From Calditrichota bacterium (GTDB lineage: Bacteria; Electryoneota; AABM5-125-24; Hatepunaeales; Hatepunaeaceae): a stretch of 32,008 nucleotides of DNA. Shown piece by piece: positions 9,508-18,100 of this stretch (the first letter of the stretch is position 1; each line of letters opens with the position of its first letter). The stretch is taken from assembly GCA_016867855.1 (NCBI GenBank), contig VGIO01000010.1, positions 1 through 32,008 on the forward strand. Reading direction: 5' to 3'. Below the pieces are notes generated by a model. The model saw only the letters and a program-made list of their open reading frames with translations, was not told the origin of the DNA and ran no database searches. Both the position numbers and the translations under genes were made by a program.

Positions 9508-9987
9508 CTATTGCGATTTAATTATCCAGCCGTTTTTACGCATCTCGGTCGTCAAACGGTAAGTGCCACCATCGAGATAGTAACAATCATAACCTTCCTT
9601 TATGACTAACTTGGCGATATTTTTAGAATCGTCGCCGTAAGGACAGACGATATACACCGGCGTTCCGGGCGGCAATTTTTTAACTTGGTTTGTAACATCG
9701 CCGGCAAAGAGCGAAATCATTCCCGGCAGTTGGACGACCAATTCGGGAATTTCATAAGTGAAATCCTGGAGAAAATAAATGTGCATTTTAACGCCGGAGT
9801 TCAGGCTGTCAACCAAGGCTTTAGCCGTGATGTAAGACATCTTACCGAAAGGTAAGTGTTCGATTTTATCCGGCAGATTGCCGCGGGTGAAACCTTGCGG
9901 CGGCGGTGTCTTTGACTCGCAGCCCGTAAACTGAAAAATAAGGGCGAGTCCGACTATAAGCGATGTTGGACGAAAAGATACTTTCAT
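9508..9987 (-). CDS. Rhodanese-like domain lipoprotein
   Basis: Lipobox-like LIFQFTGC; ITAKALVDSLNSG ... PVYIVCPYGDDSKNIAKLVIKEGYDCYYLDGGTYRLTTEMRKNGWII has the rhodanese layout with a Cys active-site-loop candidate. Confidence 0.7.
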   Translation of the reverse strand: MKVSFRPTSLIVGLALIFQFTGCESKTPPPQGFTRGNLPDKIEHLPFGKMSYITAKALVDSLNSGVKMHIYFLQDFTYEIPELVVQLPGMISLFAGDVTNQVKKLPPGTPVYIVCPYGDDSKNIAKLVIKEGYDCYYLDGGTYRLTTEMRKNGWIIKSQ

Positions 9988-10053
9988 TGAATTGTATGTT
10001 GGTTAAATATTACAGAGTTAACTTGATGGCAAGTTTAAATTACCTACGCTGTC

Positions 10054-11589
10054 TTAGTCCATTGGCGGCCAGATTCGGTTGCGTCCGTTATGTTTGGCTT
10101 GATACATATTTTGGTCGGCGATTTTGATGAGTTCGACTGGCGAAGTAACTTCCGGCATCCCGGCGGCGCTGTAGGCTACATATCCGACGCTCACTGTAAC
10201 CTGTATATCGCCCTCGGCGGTGGGGAACTCGACTTCGCTGATGGATTTGTTCAATTTTTCGGCAATTAAGGCTACAGCGTGCGGTTTTGTTTCCGGCAGC
10301 AGGACGACGAACTCCTCGCCGCCGTAGCGCGCCACAATATCAGTATTACGCAATTTAGCGCGTAGGGTTTCCGCAACGCCCTGCAAGATGCGGTCGCCGG
10401 TGAGATGCCCGTAGTCATCGTTGACATGCTTGAAATGGTCTATATCTATCATCAGGCAGCCTAAAGTCGTTCCATAACGCACAGCGCGGTTAAAGTTCCA
10501 ACCGGCGAACTCTTCAAAGTAGCGGCGATTATAGACGCGCGTCAGCGGGTCGATGTTTGCGGCGTCGCGTAGTTTCTGATTAGTTTCTTCCAATCGTTTG
10601 GTCAACTGTTCAGCTTTGCGCATCGCAATTTCCAATTCCCGCACCATCTGCTCGTAAGTCAAAGTTGCCCGGCCGAGTTCACGATTGATGCGTTGAAGCA
10701 TCTCTATATAAGGCACGGCGCGGCCGGCTTGCACGACCATTTTCATTGTGGCGCTGTCGGCCACCAGTGTTATCTGTTGCAATAAATTGACCATATCCTC
10801 ACGCGGAATATTAAAATGTTCCGCAGCAAATCCCAAAGTGCGTTCGATGCCGGTTACATTATTATTTTCAAAAAACACCGAGGTTGCCAAATTAGCAAGG
10901 TAAATGACGCCTCGGTCGATGTCGGGGCAAGTCCATTCGCCGGTCAAATCCTGATGCCGCACGACGCATTCGACCTTAGGGCTTAAATGCCAACTATGCG
11001 CAATCTGCTGCCCTACAACCGTGTGGTCAACGCCGATTAAGTCCTGTTCCATATCAGTCAAACAACCGCCTTCTTGTCGCCAGCGGTCGATGACCGGCGC
11101 ATATTCGCGCGGGAAATTATGCAGCAGAAACAAAATGCCGACATCAAGCAGCAGTCCTAAACTATGATAAAGTCCGGCATCGGGTTTCTTCAGCCGCTCG
11201 GCTAAAATACGGGCGGCGACCGCGCAGCAGAGGCTGCGTTCCCAGAGCCATTGAATACGTTGATGTTCCTCTGTCCCCTGAGGACTATCATCTGTGTCAT
11301 CGATGAATTTTGTCGCCAGTAAAAGGTTGCGCAGGTTAGTTCCGTTCAACCGTTGAACGGCATCGTCGATGTCAACAGCTTCGGCTTCGTATTGTCCGCT
11401 CGAATTGACCGTCCGCAAAATGCGCGTAGTTAGCGCAACATCGTTGCGAATTATCTCCATCAAATCGGCATCGGATTTGGCGACATTTTCTTTCAGGGTT
11501 AAGAGCCGCCGAATTACCGGCGCCAGCGTTGGAAGTTCGCCGCCGGCTTCGATAATTTCGAGAATATTTGCGATAGTGAAGGTTATCAT
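10054..11589 (-). CDS. HDOD domain + GGDEF domain protein (putative diguanylate cyclase)
   Basis: N-terminal HDOD (LPTLAPVIRRLLTL...DLMEIIRNDVALTTRILRTVNSS), coiled-coil, C-terminal GGDEF (DPLTRVYNRRYFEEF...MIDIDHFKHVNDDYGHLTGDRIL...ARYGGEEFVVLLPE). ATG at 11589 chosen so it does not overlap the upstream gene. Confidence 0.92.
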   Translation of the reverse strand: MITFTIANILEIIEAGGELPTLAPVIRRLLTLKENVAKSDADLMEIIRNDVALTTRILRTVNSSGQYEAEAVDIDDAVQRLNGTNLRNLLLATKFIDDTDDSPQGTEEHQRIQWLWERSLCCAVAARILAERLKKPDAGLYHSLGLLLDVGILFLLHNFPREYAPVIDRWRQEGGCLTDMEQDLIGVDHTVVGQQIAHSWHLSPKVECVVRHQDLTGEWTCPDIDRGVIYLANLATSVFFENNNVTGIERTLGFAAEHFNIPREDMVNLLQQITLVADSATMKMVVQAGRAVPYIEMLQRINRELGRATLTYEQMVRELEIAMRKAEQLTKRLEETNQKLRDAANIDPLTRVYNRRYFEEFAGWNFNRAVRYGTTLGCLMIDIDHFKHVNDDYGHLTGDRILQGVAETLRAKLRNTDIVARYGGEEFVVLLPETKPHAVALIAEKLNKSISEVEFPTAEGDIQVTVSVGYVAYSAAGMPEVTSPVELIKIADQNMYQAKHNGRNRIWPPMD

Positions 11590-11593
11590 AGAT

Positions 11594-12964
11594 TTATCTC
11601 TTAAGGCGCGATACAATCGATTCGATATTTTCCAGCATTTCATTCAACGCGCTTTCAGCTTGTTCGCCGTCCCGGTCCTCGCTATAGATGCGTAGAATCG
11701 GCTCGGTGTTCGAGGCACGGGCTTGAATCCAACCGTGGTCATTCGCTATCCTCACACCGTCGGTCCGGCTTACTTGGTCATAAGGATAGCGCTCAGCTAA
11801 AATATCCAGCGCTTCTTGTGGATTAAATTCCAGTATCGGATAAGTGGTCTTTAGCATTTTATACTGCGGCAGCGCTGCGACTTTAATGCTCAAGGGTTTC
11901 CGCGCGGCGGCCATTTCGTTCAGTATCAACGCCATTCCAACGCCGGCGTCGCGGACTAAATGTAATTCAGCCAGCATTACGCCGCCGTTTCCTTCGCCGC
12001 CTACAACCGCGCCAACTTCCTTCATTAACGCGGCGACATTAGCCTCGCCGACCTTGCTGCGATGACAGTCGATCTCGAATTGCCGGGTGATGTCGCAAAT
12101 AAGTTGCGAGGTCAGGCTGTTTATGACGACTGGACCCGGACGCCGCGCTAAAGTATTCAGAATTGCCAGCGCGAGGGTGGTCTCTTCGCCTATGGGTTGG
12201 CCGGTTTCATCGACGGCTGCCAGCCGGTCGCCGTCGGGATCCACCGCAAAACCTACTTGACATTTGTTTGTAACTACGCATCGGCAAAGTTCTTGGATAT
12301 TTTCCGGGCCAGGTTCTGGTGAGCGTGGAAAAAATCCGCTGCCGTCGCAGTAAATGCTTGTAACTTCGCAGCCCAGCGCTTCTAAAAGCAAGGGATAAAG
12401 CATACTGCCGGCGCCATTGACGCAATCGATGGCGACCCGGAGTTTTTTGCGGCGGATGCGGTCCAGGTCGAGCAAGCCCAGTCCCAGCGCCGCGTCCAAA
12501 TACATCTCGCCAGCGCCTTTCCAATCTACAGACCGGCCGATTTTATCCCAAGCCGCGCTGCGTATCGGCCCATCGGTCACAATATGCTCTAATTCGCTGA
12601 AATCGTTAGCCGTCAACATTCGCCCATCCGGACGCACAAACTTCAAAGCGTTCCAAGGCTGTGGATTATGACTGGCAGTGATGATGATGCCGCCGCCGGC
12701 GCCGCGCCGCTCGACTGCCAACGCCCCGGTCGGTGTCGGCACTACACCGACATCCTCAATGTCGCAGCCGGCGCTCATCAAACCGGCTTTGACGGCGTGA
12801 ACGAACATCCAACCGGTCGGACGGCTGTCCCGTGCGAGGACTACTTTTCGACCCTCAATCCAAGTGCCGAATCCGCCAGCCCAGAGCAACGCCACCTCCG
12901 GCGTCAATCCTTCGCCTACGATACCGCGCACGCCGGACACGCTGGTCATCAAGCCTTTGAACAA
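11594..12964 (-). CDS. Phosphoglucomutase/phosphomannomutase/phosphoglucosamine mutase family
   Basis: GIVGEGLTPEVALLWAGGF, active-site TASHNPQPWNALKF, metal loop VDPDGDRLAAVDE, C-terminal RASNTEPILRIYSE. Confidence 0.93.
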   Translation of the reverse strand: MFKGLMTSVSGVRGIVGEGLTPEVALLWAGGFGTWIEGRKVVLARDSRPTGWMFVHAVKAGLMSAGCDIEDVGVVPTPTGALAVERRGAGGGIIITASHNPQPWNALKFVRPDGRMLTANDFSELEHIVTDGPIRSAAWDKIGRSVDWKGAGEMYLDAALGLGLLDLDRIRRKKLRVAIDCVNGAGSMLYPLLLEALGCEVTSIYCDGSGFFPRSPEPGPENIQELCRCVVTNKCQVGFAVDPDGDRLAAVDETGQPIGEETTLALAILNTLARRPGPVVINSLTSQLICDITRQFEIDCHRSKVGEANVAALMKEVGAVVGGEGNGGVMLAELHLVRDAGVGMALILNEMAAARKPLSIKVAALPQYKMLKTTYPILEFNPQEALDILAERYPYDQVSRTDGVRIANDHGWIQARASNTEPILRIYSEDRDGEQAESALNEMLENIESIVSRLKR

Positions 12965-13021
12965 GTATATCTCCCGTGCGATGTCATTTTTAAAGACAAA
13001 TTTTGCATTAATCTAATACAA

Positions 13022-14533
13022 TCAGAATTTATATTGCAAAGTAAAACGCAGGAAATCTTCCGGCAGACCGACCAGCAGGACACCGAGCGCCATATTATCG
13101 GCGATGGAGGCGTCAAAGGTCAAGGCTAAATAAGGCAATTTAATCTCATTCCCCGTTTTGATGAGTTGTCCGGAGGCGTCTTTGTAACCGGTGTTGACAT
13201 CTGTAGCGCTGGTAATTCCAAATCCGGCGTTGAATAGCATAATATCCAAACTACCGCGTGCCGCCCAGTTAGGTTTGAGACCACGCTTATAGACAAATGG
13301 CGCGCCGTCTTCGAGCATTTTGTATCTATATGATAGTTCGCCGAAATACTTCGTTAGAGTTATCGAAGGCTTGAAAAAGCTTTGCATAGACGCGGCAATA
13401 GACAATTGGCTGGGTATGTTGGCGGTCATTTTCTTCGATGGAGTAAACATCTTGGGCGTAGTCCGGGTTAATTCAGTTGGGTCGATATTGCTGACATTGA
13501 ATTGCTCTTCGTCCTCTTGCGCGTTCAATTTCAAGGCTGTGAAGCGATGCAATTGTATGTCGAATTCGCCCTCCATACTTATTGGGCTTTGCAGCCTCAA
13601 GTCGGCTCCGAACAGCCATTTCTCGGCATAAGGATACAGCGCTCCGAGCCTTAAAGCCCAAGCCGCGCCGTCGAATTCGCCATTAGCAACGCTGAAGAAA
13701 TCGTTTGCCCACGGGTCGCGCGGATCATTGAAGGCGGATTCCGACCCGGCTTTGGACATAATGCCATCGGTGCGTTGATTGGCATTCATTTGAAAGATAG
13801 CATCGGTGCGCAATAAAGACGCTCCAACCCACCAATCGCCGATTTGCTTAGCGCCGCCAAATGTCCAGGCGTGAGATGAAATGCTAATATCCATATCCAT
13901 ATTAATCGAAGCAAACATCAAAATTGCATCTTCAGGATTGGCTTCGATGGAGCGGATGCGGGTGCGCAACCCGGCATAAATGAGTTTGAAGCCCATCTCA
14001 AGCGGTTGTTGGTAGCCGAAGGCGATTCTATCGACCAGGCGGGGCAGTTTGCCGCCAAACCATTCCTCATCCATCTCGTCGAGCGAGAATGACGCTGCAA
14101 ATCCGGTGACTATCGCGCCATTGCGTAAGATTTCCCCGGTTACTTCAGGGTATATTTTACGCGCCGCCATCTCGAAGTTCTGCGTCGAATTATCGATGGA
14201 ATTTTGGACGGTCGGCGATGGGTCGTAAAAGTTTGTCACATTAAGACCCAAAGCCGGTGAAGACGACAAGGCGAAGGCTCGCCCTTCGATCAAACCCAGA
14301 GCCGCCGGATTGCCGAAGATGATAAAAGGCTCAAGTTTGAGCGGCGCGGTGAATCCGCTGGAGGCGCCCTCTATACCCGCGCCCGATAGCAACGATGAGC
14401 GCAGGCTAATCAATCCCGCCACATTCCCGCCTTCGAATAACTCCATCCGGGAGTCGTAGCTAAAGGCTGCGTCTGTGGATAGGATGACCGTTAAGGCAAT
14501 CAGACCGACAAGATATTTGTATCGCGGTGACAT
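13022..14533 (-). CDS. Outer-membrane beta-barrel protein, possibly PorV/UPF0164- or FadL-like
   Basis: Signal peptide, LKLEPFIIFGNPAALGLIEGRAFALSSSPALG near the N-terminus, alternating beta-strand pattern, terminal aromatic FLRFTLQYKF. Confidence 0.6.
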   Translation of the reverse strand: MSPRYKYLVGLIALTVILSTDAAFSYDSRMELFEGGNVAGLISLRSSLLSGAGIEGASSGFTAPLKLEPFIIFGNPAALGLIEGRAFALSSSPALGLNVTNFYDPSPTVQNSIDNSTQNFEMAARKIYPEVTGEILRNGAIVTGFAASFSLDEMDEEWFGGKLPRLVDRIAFGYQQPLEMGFKLIYAGLRTRIRSIEANPEDAILMFASINMDMDISISSHAWTFGGAKQIGDWWVGASLLRTDAIFQMNANQRTDGIMSKAGSESAFNDPRDPWANDFFSVANGEFDGAAWALRLGALYPYAEKWLFGADLRLQSPISMEGEFDIQLHRFTALKLNAQEDEEQFNVSNIDPTELTRTTPKMFTPSKKMTANIPSQLSIAASMQSFFKPSITLTKYFGELSYRYKMLEDGAPFVYKRGLKPNWAARGSLDIMLFNAGFGITSATDVNTGYKDASGQLIKTGNEIKLPYLALTFDASIADNMALGVLLVGLPEDFLRFTLQYKF

Positions 14534-14567
14534 AGCGAACCTTTAAGCGATTTAGAAATAGATTTGT

Positions 14568-14978
14568 TTATGGAATTGTAGCGGGCTTCGTCCAGACCGC
14601 TGAAGCCCGGGTTTTCATCCCGCCGCGGACTTTATAATCCGCTTCAATCGTCATCCGCCGCGGCTGCATAACCTGCACCAAATCGATGAGCAGCCGGTTG
14701 ACTAAATGTTCGTAAAAGATACCTACATTGCGATAAGACAAAAGATAATACTTGAGCGAGCGCAGCTCGACGCATACTTGGTCGGGGACATAACGAATAG
14801 TGATAGTCCCGAAATCCGGCAGCCCGGAATACGGGCAGACGGCGGTGAATTCATCGCATACGATTTCGACTTCGATTTCGCGCCCGACATATTCGTAAGG
14901 GAAGGTTTCTAAGACCGATGTGTCAACAGCATCGGGGGATTGAAAGGGGAATTTTTTATCTAAGGCTTGAAAATCCAT
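14568..14978 (-). CDS. queF: NADPH-dependent 7-cyano-7-deazaguanine (preQ0) reductase QueF
   Basis: FTAVCPYSGLPDFGTITIRYVPD, ELRSLKYYLLSYRNVGIFYEHLVNRLLIDL, short unimodular QueF length (136 aa). Confidence 0.95.
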   Translation of the reverse strand: MDFQALDKKFPFQSPDAVDTSVLETFPYEYVGREIEVEIVCDEFTAVCPYSGLPDFGTITIRYVPDQVCVELRSLKYYLLSYRNVGIFYEHLVNRLLIDLVQVMQPRRMTIEADYKVRGGMKTRASAVWTKPATIP

Positions 14979-14981
14979 TGA

Positions 14982-15172
14982 TTTGGGCTTTAGGCTTTAG
15001 GCTTTGGGCTTTAGGCTTTAGGTGTATTGTCTTGTGAGGTTGTAGCGCGATTGTAGGTCATGCTGAATGTAGTGAAGTATCTCGTCTGTGTAGCAGGGAG
15101 ACAATATCCTTCACTTCGTTCAAGATAACACAATTTGTGCTAAAACCCAAAGCCTAAAGCCCAAAGCCTAAA
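14982..15172. repeat. Composite inverted structure: heptamer arrays TTTRGGC in opposite orientations flanking a family A palindrome
   Basis: Six heptamers TTTGGGC/TTTAGGC(T) at 14982-15023; four inverted units (A/G)CCCAAA/GCCTAAA at 15145-15172; family A hairpin between. Confidence 0.85.
15057..15131. repeat. Palindromic intergenic repeat, family A, copy 3
   Basis: ggtcatgctgaatgtagtgaagtatctcgtct ... agacaatatccttcacttcgttcaagataac. Confidence 0.85.
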
Positions 15173-15181
15173 GTCAATAAC

Positions 15182-18100
15182 CTATTTCAACACTGCCATT
15201 TTTCGCACGGCGACTTTGTCGCCGGATTGCAGCCGTGCGAAGTAAATGCCGGCAGGCAGGTCGTCGGCGCGCCAAATGTATTCATAACGTCCGTCCTTTT
15301 GCACTTTATCGATTAACCGCGCGACTTCCCGTCCATTAGTGTCCCATATCGTCAGCGAGACCTTTGCCGTGCGGTCGAGGCTATAGACGAGGCGCGTCTG
15401 CATATTGAACGGATTAGGGTGATTCTGCTTCAGCGCAAAGTATTTGGCGAACAGTTCTTTTTCGCGCGTGTTGACAACTGTATCTGTATCCGGCGGCGGA
15501 GGCGTAAGGCTATCGGTAACTTCGAGTATTATCGGCAGCGAGAATAGACCTGGATTGGCGTTGTGGCTGAAATTAATAGTAACACCGTAGAAGCCGTAAT
15601 CGAGGTCGGCGGAGTTGATGGTGAATTCTATCGGTCGGGCTGTGCCAGCCACGAGGGTGTCCAACTTTGGCTCGTAGCGCATCCAGCTCGAGTTCGGCCC
15701 GATTTCGAATACTCCGACCAGGTCTTGTTGGTTGTTGTCGAACACCGCGGCTAGCGCCCAGACCAGATTATTCCATTTGGAAGTAATCGTCATTCCGCCT
15801 CGGCCGGAGGCTGAAGCCGGCAGATGTGCGCCTAAATCGGTCAGGAAGCGGATTTCGCCGGTTTCAGTATTCAACTTATGTATCGATACATCGGCGCGAT
15901 TGGGGTCGTTGGGCGTCGGCACGACATTCGTTATCAAGTATAGATAAAACCTGTCGATGTCATCCTTGAACCAGGCTAAGCCTTGCTCGCGAATCGCCTC
16001 ATTCGTGCGCGGATCTAGTTTGGCATAGGAACGAACTGGACGCAACGTATCGCCGTCGATGCTGAAAACTTGAATAAACGAACTGGAAGTGTTCGTCGAT
16101 AAATAGAGCAAACCTGTTTCGGGGTCGATAGTGATGTTGCGCGGCGAGAAATTCCGGATAGGCATCGTCCAACCGGCAATTGAATCGCCGGAAATAGGGT
16201 CAACTAGAGCGATCCAGGTATTGCCGAGCGCGCAATAGAGCATATCTTCATAATAGACCATATCGCGGATGCCGTATTGCCCGCCGATGCGCGGCTGAGG
16301 CAGACGATCGATGTATCGGCCGCGCCTATCGAAGCGGTAGAAGAAACGCAGCGTGTCGTTGCGGTTGTTGCTGCCGGCGACATACCAGACCGTATCGACT
16401 AATTCGATGCATTGAATTGCGGCATCGCCGACCGTGTCGCTGACCGTGAACATCAACAGCGGATCCCATGCCTCGTCAGGTTCGTCCCGCACCGGACTGG
16501 ACAAACGCTGCCAAATCGGCGGCGGCAGTAAGTTCTCACTGGGGACATAGTTCAGCCGTGTGTTGAACCAGAGTGTGCCGTTGCCGTTGTTGCGCATTGT
16601 AATAGCGCGCTGGGCGACTGAATCGGGCAGCATCTCAAAATAGACGCTGTCCACCGACATTGTAAACTCCGGGTGCAGCAAGGCGAAGTCAACATAAACC
16701 GGATCCCCTTCAATTATGACGATGCCGGTTTGGGTCGAGTCGTTGTAGAATTGCTTGGAAGCCGTTATAGTATAGTTTGTATCAACCAGAATCTCGGGGA
16801 TTTCATAGAAGCCCTCAGCGTCGGTGCGTGCAGAGAAGCCGTAAGTTGTCGTTATAAGCGCGCTTTGGAGGGCTTCGCCAGTCTCAAAATCGGTAACATA
16901 GCCGCGCAGGCAGCCGGTAACAAATTCGATTAAAGTTGTGAATTTTATCGCTCGACGCGGCACAAGCGGCGCCGTTGCTCCGTTGCGTTGATTCCAATAA
17001 GTGTATTCCAAACCGGTGGATAAGTCCGGGCTGGCGATGCCGACCGAAGCAAAAGGCGTGTCCCAAGCCTGATTGCATTGCTGTTCGTCTGTAACATCCA
17101 AATACTGGAAGATAATTTCGCCATCGCCGGTGAAGGATGGATAATGACGCGGGTCGTTGAGAATGACCTGGAATGACTCTATCGTCTGCGGATTGCCGCC
17201 CAGCCGCTTCATACGCGACCATTCGACGATGAAGCGGTTGTTGTCCTCGTCATACCAGGTCCAGATGCCGCTGTTGTTGTCGGTGATGAGGTCGTCCCAG
17301 AAGGGCGCAATCATACCGGGGGGATTTTCGCCGTCTGGGATATGGCGATTGCGGGCGGATATAAGATGGCGGTAATCGCCCATCGCAATCCAGCCGTTGG
17401 TGCAGATAGTGATGCGGTTGAAATTCTGCCCGTAGTATTGGAAATTGAAAGGCAAGTTGACTACTACGGAAGAGTCGTCTTCGGCTGCAATATCGTTCAG
17501 AGTTGTATTTGTGCCGGGTCCGTTGAGCCGGCCGCTGATTTCGACCCACTCGAAGCGCGGCGCGGCAAACCAACTAGTGTCGGTATCGTCAAAGCAGATA
17601 TAGCCATATTTATCAGGTCCAAACGGCTGTCCCGGACGCGGTTCATCGACGACAATAGTGAACCAGACTGTGTCTAAGATGCCGCCGTCGCTCGCCAGCG
17701 CAATACCTAAATCCGCCTTTTGCCCCCCGAGATGGAATGGATGCGCTGAAAGCCTAAACGAGCCTTCTGAACGCGCCGTGTCATTGACGCCAGCCGCCCG
17801 GAATGTGCCGTCGGCTACAGGCGCGCCGATAGTATGTGTGCGGCTGAACAGTGCAGCCGCCATTGGCGGCGCGGCTTTGCCTCCGATATTGACAAGCGAT
17901 ATGCGCAGACTCGCGGCATCGGCTGGACGCAAAGGCGCGTTATCCCAGAGCAGTCTTGGCTTGCCGAATTTGGGACCGACCACGGGAATAGAAACCGAGG
18001 AGTTCCAAGACTGGCCGCCAGCGGTCGTCGTTAGATTGAATACGGCGTTTTGGTTATGCCGCATACCGCCGCCGATTAGCACCACAAAATCGCCGCGGAC

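Noticed and set aside
12207-13129. ORFs 12207-12524 (-), 12417-12671 (+) and 12668-13129 (+)
   Set aside because: Overlap the phosphohexomutase gene in other frames; no conserved motif.
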